Shown here piece after piece: positions 25,401 through 35,511 of a stretch of DNA of 64,000 nt. The notes below the pieces were generated by a model. The model was not told the origin of the DNA. It ran no database searches and saw nothing but the letters and a program-made list of their open reading frames with translations. The position numbers and the translations under genes are program-made. Within the stretch, counting starts at the first letter, position 1. Every line of letters starts with the position of its first letter. The DNA is taken from contig CABFPE010000076.1 in assembly GCA_900660155.1 (NCBI GenBank), forward strand, positions 463,773 through 527,772, written 5' to 3'. This DNA comes from Hofstenia miamia. Lineage: Eukaryota > Xenacoelomorpha > Acoela > Hofsteniidae.

Positions 25401-28400
25401 TAATGTAATTAACAATCAACGAACGCAAATCTTTGCTTTTAACGGAATAATAACAAGAAACATACAACAATAAACACCAGTTAGTAAATATACAATCGAT
25501 AAAACACTACATTCTGTCAATAATGAGTGTTACCACCCTTGGATTTTATGACTGCCTCAATAGAAGACGGCATGCTTTCTACCAGTTTCTTGCAAACATC
25601 TTGTATATCATTATCGTGGTACCAGATTCTAAGGAAGGTACTGATGATACCCTGTTTGGTAGTGACATTGTTGTTTCCAATCCGAGCTTTCACAATCGCC
25701 CACATGTTTTCGATTGGATTGAGATCCGGCGACTGTGGCGGCCACACCATTGTGGTAATGTCCAAATCAATCAGAGCAGCTTTTGACTTCTTACTTACAT
25801 GGCATGTAGCGTTATCCTTTTGTATGATGCCATCTCCTTGCGGATACCATTCGTGCAACTGAGGAATTATGCGGCTGTGAATGATTTTCTCGATGTATTC
25901 ATCTGTATTGAGATGCCCTTCGACCACATGGACGCGGCCAGGACCGTTCCATGAAAAACACGCCCAAATCATTACTTTAGTGGGAAATTTAACAGTAAGT
26001 TTGTAATGATCTTCTGTTAAGGAATGACCATCAATTACTCGCACAAACTTTGTAGAGCAGGTATTCATGTGTATCATCGTCTCGTCAGTCCATATCACCC
26101 TCTTCCATTGGTCAAGGTTCCATGAGCGATGTTCAATTGCCCACTGTAGCTTGCGTTCCTTATGACTTTCCGTTAAAAGAGGCTTTGGCACAGGCTTTCT
26201 TGTTTTAAATCCCGCCTCATTTAATGCACGACGCATCGTCATATCACTTACGTCTCCGACAGCTCCACATAATTGAGTCTTGATGTCATGTGCTGTGGCT
26301 TTAGGACTTGCTAACTCCAGATTCGGAATGTGTCGAATGTCACGATCGTTGAAGATCTTGTTGTGACCGCCACAATTTTCATATCTAGAGTAATCACCAG
26401 TCTCGTGATATCTCTGTAGCACCCTTACCACAGTTGATCGCGAAACACCAACAATATCAGCAATTTCTTGGTGATTCTTCGTAGTATTGTCGGCCGGAGT
26501 GACAATTTGAAGGCGTTGCTTTTCACGTTGATCCATAACAAAATATTGATCTGTACGGATTGATATCGATTAGTAATGTCACGTTGTTGTGGTGTGAATG
26601 AATAATTTACGAGAAAGCACATTCAACTGGATATTTGTGTGATTTTCTTATTACTATGCAAAAATGTTGTTGTTTGACAGGGGTGTGCAAACTTTGACCG
26701 GCACTGTACAGTAGGAGCATTAGGCCAGACAATGATGTGACGCTACTGCTTTATGATTCATTGCTTGGTTTGCACATACAGCTAGGATCGAACTTCAAAC
26801 TTATAGATTGTTAACTCTGCTTGTAATTTGTCCAAATCAGGTTATCATTGCAAAGTTTTTGTTCTCAAAAATTTTCAAAGATATTAAGAGTTAGACATTT
26901 TCAAATTTTTCAGTAGTTTTATTTCTTTGCATTTAATATCTTTAAAAACTTTATGCAGCTACTAATATTTTTGAAAGATCATTTAATCAAATATCGAAAT
27001 TCTAGTCGCTTAGGACAACGTTTATGCAACTATCATGATATCCCTACATCTAACAGTGGCGGAGCGTGGGCCACATTGCCTAGTGTGCGGTGCAGAGTTG
27101 CTAGTGGCTCGGTTTGGTTTCATCATTATATTTATATGAAAATACGTCAATTCTGAACCGAAAGTTTTAAAATTTACAATGGAAGTCTCTGCAGTCATTG
27201 CTTGAACTTGAAGTCATCCCTATATTATTAAATGTATAATTTTTTAAATACTCTACACCAACGTAAAATATGATTCAAATGAATAATTCTTAAAATCAGA
27301 TATTAAGAAAATATTTGAAATGGATGCGCGAAATATTAAAACATCAGACATGACCAGTATGTGATCAGACCAATTTTTCAATTTCAACCAAGATCAGGAG
27401 TCATTTGCAGAAATAGATGATCAACCAGAGATGGATAATCAGATTCAACATTTTAAGATCCGATCCAGATCTGAAACTTCAAGATCCGGATCTGATCCGA
27501 ACTTTTAAAAAATTTAAGTTTTCAATCCGAAACGGATCCGAATTTAAATTTAAAACAAATATTTGTTTATGCAAATAGAAAATTTTAAGTGCTTCAACAC
27601 TATCTTGGCATAAAAAAATGGACATATACTTACGAAATAGTGAATGCAAATCAACTTATTTGTAAGCTTTGTAATAATCTAGTTCCTAAAATTGTCATAA
27701 ACTATAATCATAATATATTAATAGAGTTTAAATAGTTGAGTTTCTTGTAGTATTACCTCCCGTATTAATGTTTTATGTCAAAATTCAAAAATAACCACTT
27801 TGCAAAGTCATTATGAATTGAAGTTGTTTCAAACAAGATAAATTTACTTCAAAATTGCAGCTAAGGCGATGAAAACAAGAATAGCACAAATAATGGCAAA
27901 TTAAAGAACAACCACAAAATTTGTTGCAAGACATTAAAAAAATTGTTGTAGAGTGTATTAAAATCCGTGATAGAACAATTAATTTTTCAAACAAAATTTA
28001 AGATTTTACTGAAATTGGATACTAAATTGGATCAAAAATTTTGAATTATATAGCAGCAAGATTAAATAAATTAACACCCTATTAATAGTATGCCGACAGT
28101 TCCAAAAACATTTTTGTATTAGTGATTTAATAATGACAAATCTTCTGAATACTAAGTTGATCTTGGCATTGCAAGTTGCTTAGAGTGCATATTTAAATGA
28201 GATTGAAGGGTATCCCAAATTATATCAAAATTTTTACATTTTGCAGTGCTTGCAAAAGCTAAGGTACACCGATACTATCTCTGCGACCCACCTAACCATA
28301 TCAGGCATTAAGGCGGACTAAGAAACTATGTTTCTTGTTGGCCGTAAACTTTTGTAAGATAATGTCCATATCCCACAGCTTTGGTCTAGCATTGATCTGC

Positions 28401-30932
28401 CCCTTTGCAGGCTCATAAAAACGTTCAACCAGGCCAGGGCTGCGTGTTGTGCACATGACACACTGTGGGCTTGTCTGGTTTACCGCTAATTACTGCTTCA
28501 GCCACTAAAATAGTCTAATAAATTAGAATAAAGCCAACTTCCAACATTTGTTTTAGTTTAAAACCACAGCCAATGTATGTACACGTAGAACTTGCAAAAG
28601 TCTCTCTATTTTTATTGGATGTTTCATTGGCGGAAACTAATTGAGAGTGGTGAGACGGTTGATTTCTCACTCGAGGTGCAGTGATCATTAGCGCACGCCT
28701 TGAAATGATCTATTTCCATTTCGTGAACCAATCAATAACGTTCGGCTGCAAATGTAGGATGCAATTTCAATGATTACGCTTAATTTCGTAGTGTGCGTTA
28801 ATATGCTCTATTAATGTCTATTGAAGTGTGGATGTCGCAATACCTAGTTATTGCGACATTCACAATTGAAGTAACTAGACATTTTAATTTATCAGTGACA
28901 TGATTGCGAAACAAGATAATACATGTACTAGCCAATTAAACCAATGTATAGTTTATGGATCAAAACAATCGAAATGCTTCACTTTTACCAGAATTGTAGT
29001 TTAGACACAAGTTTTATAAGAAAGTGCTAAACGCAATGCGTTCTAAAAATTGCAACTCAATTAGAAGTGTTACCTGTAATTAAAAATTCGATTGAGTAAA
29101 AATCAGTTTGATGCAGTATTAAATTTACGCAGTTCCCAAATAAGTGATTGAAAAAAACGCTCTAAAATCATAAAAATGCACATAAAGAGAATACGCCTCT
29201 GACATCTAACAATTTTAATAAAGTATATTTGTAGTTGGATCGTGTTAGTAATCTTAAGCATCAAGTAGAAACGGAGTTGCCGAGTACTTCCTCAAAACAT
29301 ACACGATTTATATTGGAAAAGTCGCTTCCATTATCTAAGAAGTCCGGCAGCCGAGTGCTTGTATTTGACAACCACTTCCAGTGTCTAATTGCGTCAACTC
29401 CTTGCGATTATCTGAATATTGGTGGTTTCGGTGTCAAGAAATATACTGCATCTTCTAATTTCTCTTCAAGGTAGTTACTAGTATATATTTTATTCCATTT
29501 TATCATTGCGATAAATTTCTATTTTTTCTTTTATGAATGATCTTCGTATCTTACGCTTCAAATATATATATATATATATATATATACCTCCCTCCATGTA
29601 TTTTTCCACATAACCATATAAGCTGATTTTTCCACATAAATTCCTGAATTTTTGTAGGACATAGTCTTTTAGTAGTGCCTGCATTCATGCAAAATATTTT
29701 AAGGATCGATGAGTTTTTTAGCGAGTAATCGCAAAAACTGTAATTTTCGGCCAAAAACACCAGATCCCTCTATGTAGTATAGAAAATTTTACTGTGTAGC
29801 GGATTTTTGAAAAAGTCATACAACCTAGAGGGAGCTAATAGTATATATATATATAATTATAAATTTTATTTATAACTTAAGTTATACCCATGTTTAGTGA
29901 AACTGTCAAAATCCACGATGCAATGATTCGATGCATGAAAATGGCATCAAACAATGTTTTGATTTCAGGCGGCATGGATCGAAAACTTTGCATGACAAGT
30001 ACCAATTCAAATACCATCGTTCAGAAATGGGAATGTCCCGCAGCCATATGGGCGTGTGATGTTTCTCTGGACGATTCTACAAAAATTTTTACTGGTCTTT
30101 CTAATGGAACAGTTTTAGTTTATGACATTAGATCTACAAAGGTAATATATTTATGTTTTAGATCATTTTAGACATAACTAATCGTTTCTTGCAGAAATTG
30201 TTTCAGCAAAGACTGAGATGGTCTTCCCTTTTTGTATAGTCTGGTGTATTTCACTTTTTTCGAGAATAAACAGGCAGTTGTCTAGTACCTAAACAATAAT
30301 AATATAGCTTGGGAACATATTTGGTTTCCAAAAAATCATTTTGCTTTGCTATTGACTTTGAAACCTTGAATCTCATGCGAAATTGTTTTCATTATTTAGA
30401 GGTAATTGCGAGTTTTAGTTTACTTCTGCATCCATTTCCAATACAAGGGGTCATCATCTCTATGAATTTACTTACTTATTCTCTCTACCGTCAAATATTT
30501 CATTGGTCATTGTAATTAAAATTTCTCATATAATACAGAAGTAATTGTGGCCTAACTTTTTGGACGAGTGCGAATATTCTCAAAATATTGAACTGTTTTA
30601 ATTTAGTATGTAACTGCTCTTTAAAACTATATTTTTTCTTTGCATTTGTATAGATATTTTAGGAAGCCGTTGAAACCCTAGAACGCCCTGAATCTCTTTG
30701 CCCCATAATTTCTTTGACATATCTTTCTGCCAAGCCTTCCAGCTCATTTTATCCTGCCGGACTCTTGGTTGGGTCTCTTGATGGTGCTTTCTTTTTCGAA
30801 AATAGTCAGGGTTCTTGGAAACACCACTCACTGTTATCAGGTTCCTGTACAAATGTCTCAGTTGATTCAACAACGCGATTAATGCTTTCGAGTTTTCGTC
30901 CCAGTCGCTCAGTCACAGCTGCTAGACATATT
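19790..30932 (+). CDS. RFWD3: RFWD3 homologue (RING/WD40 E3 ubiquitin ligase), 3' end missing
   Basis: Six exons: 19790-19958, 21030-21196, 21967-22149, 29235-29470, about 29882-30141 and 30663-30932. In order they give a Ser/Asp-rich N-terminus, a C3HC4 RING (CSICLDDF, CGHIFGHCCIERWL, CPTCNKKAK), a coiled coil, and WD40 sequence with GFGVKKY, GGMDRKLCMTSTNSNTIVQ and VYDIRSTK. The order and wording match vertebrate RFWD3. That protein ubiquitinates RPA and RAD51 at stalled forks and crosslinks (Fanconi group W) and acts in the nucleus. Phases agree at the junctions except exon 4 to 5, which is off by one base. The N-terminus is much shorter than in human RFWD3 (about 775 residues). The last WD40 exons are not found; the gene runs towards the N at 31548. 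The identification is firm; completeness is not. Confidence 0.9.
21030..21196 (+). CDS. RFWD3: RFWD3 exon 2: RING finger
   Basis: Acceptor TTTCATTTAG, donor AAG|GTAATT. Two leading bases complete the codon begun by exon 1 (G+AT, Asp). It encodes all eight zinc ligands of a C3HC4 RING: C-x2-C, C-x-H, C and the final C-x2-C. It ends CNKKAK exactly as vertebrate RFWD3 does. The RING recruits the ubiquitin-loaded E2 enzyme. Confidence 0.93.
21967..22149 (+). CDS. RFWD3: RFWD3 exon 3: coiled coil
   Basis: Acceptor CTATTTAG, donor GAG|GTAAAT, phase 0 at both sides. It reads LRDIRIIYTRNLKVLDTAER and then a heptad-like Glu/Leu/Lys stretch to about EEIKRLREE. Vertebrate RFWD3 has DIVVLYARTLRALDTSEQER at the same place after the RING. 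The helix probably serves self-association. Confidence 0.93.
22402..22453. repeat. (TA)n microsatellite
   Basis: About 26 TA units with no interruptions, immediately left of the hAT end at 22492. Confidence 0.97.
22492..25060 (-). mobile_element. hAT transposon, heavily decayed (ZMYM1/TTF-like)
   Basis: The left end is CAGTGGCGTACGGGCATTAT. The minus strand carries, from the N-terminal side, a basic KRKRRKIEQ segment near 25000, the FNEECVNKFFENLAYWP stretch near 24640, the WKEFETRSQTSEIIG region near 24280, and a QSYDNAASMAGHISDVQKRI block near 23760 (the RNase-H-like region with the usual GYDGAxxMxG pattern). Next come a helical part with NEVNFEEIKVEYERIR (22766-23158) and CERSFSKLKLIK near 22715, the start of the hAT dimerisation domain. 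The frame is broken at several places. No right inverted repeat was found, and a Tc1 element sits just beyond the right side. It lies antisense in RFWD3 intron 3. Confidence 0.8.
25347..26706 (-). mobile_element. Tc1-like transposon, apparently whole
   Basis: The left end CAGTGCCGGTCAGCAAGTTT and the right end, read inward, CAGTGCCGGTCAAAGTTTGC form about 26-bp inverted repeats; the left one has two extra bases (GC) in its middle. TA flanks both ends. The 1360-bp length and single uninterrupted transposase gene are normal for Tc1 elements. It lies antisense in intron 3 of the RFWD3 homologue, downstream of a decayed hAT. Confidence 0.93.
25517..26536 (-). CDS. Tc1-like transposase, 339 codons
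   Basis: Cuts and pastes the element at TA sites. It begins MDQREKQRLQIVTPADNTTK. A paired-type helix-turn-helix follows (HQEIADIVGVSRSTVVRVLQ), then a second HTH with KATAHDIKTQL. The DDE core has Asp in VIWTDETM, Asp in QKDNATCH and Glu in NPIENMW, with 34 residues between the last two as expected for DD34E. It ends near SIEAVIKSKG. The length is the usual 340 residues, and no stop or frameshift is seen, so the copy is recent or recently active. Open frames on the opposite strand here are shadows. Confidence 0.93.
   Translation of the reverse strand: MDQREKQRLQIVTPADNTTKNHQEIADIVGVSRSTVVRVLQRYHETGDYSRYENCGGHNKIFNDRDIRHIPNLELASPKATAHDIKTQLCGAVGDVSDMTMRRALNEAGFKTRKPVPKPLLTESHKERKLQWAIEHRSWNLDQWKRVIWTDETMIHMNTCSTKFVRVIDGHSLTEDHYKLTVKFPTKVMIWACFSWNGPGRVHVVEGHLNTDEYIEKIIHSRIIPQLHEWYPQGDGIIQKDNATCHVSKKSKAALIDLDITTMVWPPQSPDLNPIENMWAIVKARIGNNNVTTKQGIISTFLRIWYHDNDIQDVCKKLVESMPSSIEAVIKSKGGNTHY
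27054..27200 (+). mobile_element. hAT-like end
   Basis: CAGTGGCGGAGCGTGGGCCA resembles the left end of the hAT at 22492 in its first eight bases and GC content. No matching partner end or transposase was found. Confidence 0.4.
27426..28150 (+). mobile_element. hAT fragment with BED-finger remnant
   Basis: Begins CAGAGATGGATAATCAGATT and is followed by several GATCCG/GATCTG words (about 27455-27545), a subterminal-repeat pattern known from hAT ends. At about 27645-27720 the plus strand reads YLCKLCNNLVPKIV, which looks like the Cys pair of a BED zinc finger. The rest lacks a clear frame. Confidence 0.45.
28309..28560. repeat. Dispersed repeat, copy A
   Basis: Shares long stretches with 42437-42670 and 45549-45720: TAAGAAACTATGTTTCTTG, GCTGCGTGTTGTGCACATGA and CTTGTCTGGTTTAC in the same order. 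It codes for nothing. It could be a SINE-like or MITE-like family. Confidence 0.75.
29235..29470 (+). CDS. RFWD3: RFWD3 exon 4: linker and first WD40 strand region
   Basis: Acceptor TATTTGTAG, donor CAAG|GTAGTT. It starts LDRVSNLKHQVETELP in phase with exon 3 and ends with SGSRVLVFDNHFQCLIAS, then GGFGVKKYTASSNFSS, which parallels the CRIMAYCDALSCLVIS and PGFGVKM segments of human RFWD3. The exon ends in phase 2, whereas the frame of exon 5 needs phase 1. Confidence 0.88.
29562..29585. repeat. (TA)n tract in RFWD3 intron 4
   Basis: About 12 TA units. A second short TA tract lies at 29841-29855. Confidence 0.95.
29882..30141 (+). CDS. RFWD3: RFWD3 exon 5: WD40 repeat
   Basis: Reads IPMFSETVKIHDAMIRCMKM, later GGMDRKLCMTSTNSNTIVQK, then GLSNGTVLVYDIRSTK. 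Human RFWD3 has IPMHGKQIRGLAFS, SLDNTIKLTSLETNTVVQ and GLANGSILVYDVRNT. Donor AAAG|GTAATA, phase 0. The only acceptor near (CTTAAG|TT at 29880-29881) gives a phase one base off from exon 4. Confidence 0.9.
30663..30932 (+). CDS. RFWD3: RFWD3 exon 6: WD40 repeat
   Basis: Acceptor ATATTTTAG, phase 0 as required. It reads EAVETLERPESLCPIISLTY, then YPAGLLVGSLDGAFFFE, then RLMLSSFRPSRSVTAARH, which matches CPLVSLSYMP, YGGVLAGTLEDASFWE and HCLVTYRPDKNHTTIRSV of human RFWD3. The end is uncertain: a weak donor ATT|GTGTAT fits, otherwise the frame stops within four codons. Later exons were not found. Confidence 0.85.
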
Positions 30933-31439
30933 GTGTATTTTTTTTAGTTTTAATTATCTGTTGGCTGGAACCTTAATAATTTATCATTACTAATTAACTA
31001 CTTAAATATACTATTTATAAAAGTTTATTTCTACTTAATTTACTTGGTTTTTAATTATGAAAATGCAATTTATTGAACTGAATTTCTTCAACTCAAATTT
31101 GTGTTTTCTTGCTAGAGGGTAAATTGAAATGTAAATAGTCGTATTGCTGCACCGACATCTTGTGACATATTATTCAATTGTATTTTATCCGTTCATATCG
31201 AGTAAATAATTTTGAATAAATTTTGTTTACACGCAATGCTATATAACAATTTCGTACAAATTTGCCAAATCATCTTACCTGAATAAATCGAATCGAGAAT
31301 TTCTAAAAGGGGAGACCCAATTCTTATCAGAGGCACATTGGCCTAGGTAGTTTTTTCGCCCTCTTAGCATAATGCAATGCTCGCCCGTGCATACATGATA
31401 AATAAACCAAAAAGACAGACGGAGATAATAAGAATAACA

Positions 31440-31569
31440 TGAAATACAACTTTTTTGAACTTTATGTCAAACAAAAAGACTGTTCATCAATAGACCGTAT
31501 AAGAATGAGTTAATATTGGCCTGCCCCAAGAGAGGGGGGGGGGGGGGNCCCCCCCCAAAGACGCCCCTG
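31440..31569 (-). mobile_element. hAT-like terminal sequence, interrupted by a join
   Basis: Read inward from 31569 it starts CAGGGGCGTCTTTGGGGGGG and, past the N, continues to GGGGCAGGCCAATATTAACT and on to GACTGTTCATCAATAGACC (reverse strand orientation). This is the inverted partner of the end at 17356-17560. The G-run and C-run on the two sides of the N suggest that the join was made on low-complexity sequence. Confidence 0.6.
31548..31548. other. Single-N assembly join in a G-run/C-run
   Basis: About 14 G before and 8 C after the N. The two flanks cannot overlap as written. RFWD3 loses its last exons just before this point, so the join may be false or may skip sequence. Confidence 0.9.
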
Positions 31570-34500
31570 CTCGCTACAACCAAAATTTCTACGGACAATT
31601 CAAAGTTTATACATCATCTCGTACAAATTTGGGGCGAGGTTGTTTGTGAAATCCTTAATAAGGGGTTCATCGCCCGTAAATTGTCCATACCTATAAATCA
31701 GAGATGTGATTTGATTGTGTAAAGCAATTACGCAACTTTTCACGCAATTTCAGAAATATATATCAGATCAGGGATTTCAATTTCCTCAAATGGTTAGAAA
31801 GGGATGTCACAAACTTGCGTATCCGCAACGACTGATGCCATTTTGCTTTTACAAAATTAAAGAGTATACCTGTGTCTTATAAACACGCTAAAAATTATTC
31901 ACATAACTGAAACAGGGAAATGTGCAGAAGACAATGCATTTTCTTTTTGTCGCATCCGCAACGAAATTATTACTGAGGCCTTAACACTAGAAGTACCATT
32001 ACTCTTTGAGATTCATTTTACATGTAGCATTTCAATTAAAAAATTATGTAAAAGAATAAAAAAAATTCTTATGGAAATTCAAATAGATCATCGATATTTT
32101 TGGAGGTGTATATACCTGTTTTTGTTTTTAATGAATGCATACACAAGTAATCAAAATTTTAATTAGGAGTTAATTTTGACACATTTGGTACTCCTATCGT
32201 ATTGAAGATTTTCGAATTTCATCATTTGAACCATGATATTAAATTGCACCGTTGGACAATTCCCTAGCTATTGTTGTAAACCTGTTTTTTGACGTCATGA
32301 CAAAGTTGAAAGCCTAATGAATCTTTTGCGCAAAATAACCATGGATTGTTTTCAAGAAAGTGCTTGCGTTGCTCCTGTGACCAGCAAGAAGGCCCACGAT
32401 CATACTGTACTAGGCTAGGCTCGAGTCATCAATATGATGTGTAATACAGTGATATCGTTGACTCTGAAGTGGAAATGAAAACATTAAAACTATTGTATGG
32501 TATTTAAATGAAGTCGAACTAATAATATCGAAATTTTAATGTAGGAATAAACATTTTAATGAACAGCCTAAATATCAACTAATGTTAAAATACGTGAATC
32601 ATTTGTCTTAGAATATTTTTACAATAATTCTTATTTCATCAAAAGATTTCTTAAAAATTAAATAGATAGAAAGTACAATTACATGGTTTCCGCGCTGCCT
32701 GAAAATCTGGAACTGCCTTAAATTGCCTGGAAATTCAAAGTTACTGCCTTGAACTGACTTTAGTGCCTGAAACTGCCTAGAAATTCTATTTTTTATTGCG
32801 TCCAATTTAGCATCTTGTCTAAATGTATTCATTCTTGCGGTTGCATCTACTCGTCTTGATTTCATGTATGTGTTAATGTTAGTTTCATACATATTTCAAT
32901 GTGGCTGCATCAACCATTGGCAGTATAGTGATTGAAATTTCAATCGTCTTTGATTTACTTATTGTCTAAAATGTACTAATCCAAAATATACCCAACTTTG
33001 TCCTATTAACACAATTTATCTAAATTTGAACTAAAAACTATTTGAACATACAAATCACCAAGCTTTAACATTTTGTTTGCTATTAGGGTTTTAGGAGCTG
33101 GTTAGCATTTCATCATTCGTGTAAAATGTAGGGAATTTATGAATAAAATATTTTATATTTTTTTATGAATAATTGGGACAAGATACAATTCATATAGATA
33201 GGTGCAGTATTTAGCACTTTTATAATTTAAGTTTTTTTACGTCTGACAATTTTAGTTGGCTTGCAACCAACTGTCACCAAATGCTGCTAACCCAAGCGTA
33301 TGTCTTTTCTGGATTTCTACTGTACAATTTTATATTATGCCATTATAAATATGTTGTGATAATCTACCTAAATTTCAATAAATCAATGATATCGCTGGAC
33401 CCATAAATAATGGCAGGGCAAACATTTGAAATTGCATCGTGTTAGGCAAAACTTGGTATCATGAACTATTATATAGACATGTCGACGTGGCTTCTCCTTC
33501 ATCACTTTCACAGCTAAAATGAGCTTTTTCCAATTCTGTCACAATATGTTGTTTAATTTTGCCTAAATAAGATAGTCAGCCTTACTAGAAAGTACACCTG
33601 CACTAGGGATGATACTTTATAGCGTATTTTAGAATTATTTATTTTACATGGTATCATAATATGAGAAATGGTTATTAAAGCAATTTTAAAGTTTAAGAAG
33701 TTTTCGAAATCCTTCGATTTGAAGTTTTTCCATTAACATACACCACTAACAAAAACAGCCTGACTATTCCTTGAAAATTTATAATTTATATTGTTTACGT
33801 AAAATTAGTGCAAATTTCCTATTTTTTACATTGATTCTAGTCGCTTTATATTGCCAAAATTTTTGTTGTTTATCTTCAAATTTTGCAGAAATTTTTTTAA
33901 ATCTGTGATTGTTTATTAACAATCAGTTTAAACTGCCATAACTCACGTGCTAAAAAGTTATATTCAAAATCTGAAAACGCCCTAAGTTAGAGAGGCGGCT
34001 TTTCTTCATTTACATTTTAAAATCCAACTAAATCGTGACCCTTTGTTTGTGCAGCTTTGTGCGAAATTTTCGTTCCCAACTAGCTGAGCAATTTACTCTA
34101 AACTTTGTGTTTAACATGGGTAGTCTATCTAAAAACTAGTCCTTAAAACTCTTGATTTGCCGAGGACTGGGAATGTGAAGATTTTGAAGCCCTTGAAAAA
34201 ATTGTGCGAAAATATATAAAAATGTTTCGTATCTTTGAAGTCCAACAGAAAATACTTGGAAAATTATGAATTTCTTATATGAACCTGGCTATGCTAGTTG
34301 ACTCTAAAAGGAAATGTCCAGAACGCAAATTTGTAATTTTGTTTTAGGAAAGTAATTTCATTTAAGGTTTTCAAATGTGTATAATATATATTTCAATAAT
34401 CATTTAATGAAGGTTGTAATTTATTTAAAAGGCACTGGTTAAAAATTGATTCCAAATTGTATTCTAACAAAAGCCTCATATATTGTGAATATTACATAGA

Positions 34501-35030
34501 CGTTGTACAATAATAACAGCTATTTCATTTTGACCTAGAAATCTACAGTATTTTTAATATCATTTCCACATATTTTTATTTGTATTGAGATCTAATACAA
34601 AATTGCAAATTCAATTTTGAACGTGGTTGTGAATTTTTTACAATGTATCAAAAAGGGTATAATCTCTCATTTATAGAAGGAAAATGTTTTTCCATGATGC
34701 TATGCAAATATAAGGTTACAGAAAAGACTACCCCTACCTGCACATACGAGTCATTCAGTATGATATTCAGTGTTCATTCTAGGCCACAAAATTTGGGGGT
34801 GACTTGTCCCACATCAGGACCAACTATATATACGGCCATGAAATGCGCAGCACTCAAGTGAAAAAATGAGGCCGATCGTTTATTAGTAATTCGGCTTCTG
34901 CACATATAAAAATAACTTTGTATATTCATTTTATGCTTAAATATTAATAATTTAAAAAACATTTAGTTAAATTAATGCATATTTAAAGAAAAACAAGTAC
35001 AATTAACTATTTTACTAGTACAACTTTGGT
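31570..35030. other. AT-rich sequence without recognised gene
   Basis: No exon of the RFWD3 C-terminal WD40 repeats and no transposase was found. At 32690-32800 a degenerate array of CTGCCTGGAAATT-like words occurs, which resembles hAT subterminal repeats, without visible partner. Confidence 0.55.
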
Positions 35031-35034
35031 TTTT

Positions 35035-35345
35035 TTACTGCATCATTAATCTTTTTTGCATGATCATTAAAAAAGTATTAACACAAACTTTAACAAATAA
35101 ATGCAGTAAATGATTATTGTGGGCACCACAAAAAATTTCACAAACATTAAAATTTGAAATGACAGCCTCTGATGCAAACTCTCTCAAGTTTATTGTATTC
35201 TTTATGAGAATATTCACATTTGTTGCTAAAAATGAAAATGACTGTTCCACAAGAACAATTGAGTGCATTGAAGGGTAAAGTAAACCTCCTCTATCAAGTT
35301 GGTCCTGCCCACATCCAGCCAAAACAGTGAGATATTTATAAAATG
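35035..35345 (-). pseudogene. P-element-like transposase, C-terminal fragment
   Basis: The minus frame reads AGCGQDQLDRGGLLYPSMHS, then HNNHLLHLFVKVCVNTFLM. The C-x2-DRGGL-x-YPS block followed some 60 residues later by an H-x-x-x-LL-x-L helix is typical of the C-terminal part of P-element/THAP9-type transposases. About 95 codons remain of 700 or more; no N-terminal THAP domain is seen. A second P-like relic lies at 60336-60933. Confidence 0.6.
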
Positions 35346-35511
35346 TAAAGGTAATTTACCGTTAGTTTATCTTGCTACAAGAAAAATAAAGAAAAATCTT
35401 TTCATTCCACTTTAGACAAGTTCTGCAGCTTAGAAACAAAAATAAACATCTTGTGAACATTGTTTCTAAAAAAGAGTTTTCGTGACCTTTTATTTTTCCA
35501 ATGGTCGTAAG

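Larger units (their letters stand above)
22150..29234 (+). other. RFWD3 intron 3 (about 7.1 kb) loaded with transposons
   Basis: Bounded by the GTAAAT donor and TATTTGTAG acceptor. It contains a 52-bp (TA)n tract, a decayed hAT (22492 to about 25060), a Tc1-like element (25347-26706), hAT-like ends at 27054 and 27426, and one copy of a dispersed repeat (28309-28560). The other introns of the gene are 0.4-1.1 kb. Confidence 0.85.

Noticed and set aside
25523-25862. Two plus-strand frames of 87 and 111 codons, and similar ones at 51311-51937
   Set aside because: Antisense to well-conserved Tc1 transposase genes.
17356-31569. A single 14-kb transposon carrying RFWD3
   Set aside because: The flanking bases give no target-site duplication, no transposase with matching ends was found, and the right end is disturbed by a gap.
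31570-34990. Search for the missing RFWD3 C-terminal WD40 exons
   Set aside because: No stretch on the plus strand resembled the final WD40 repeats; none is reported.
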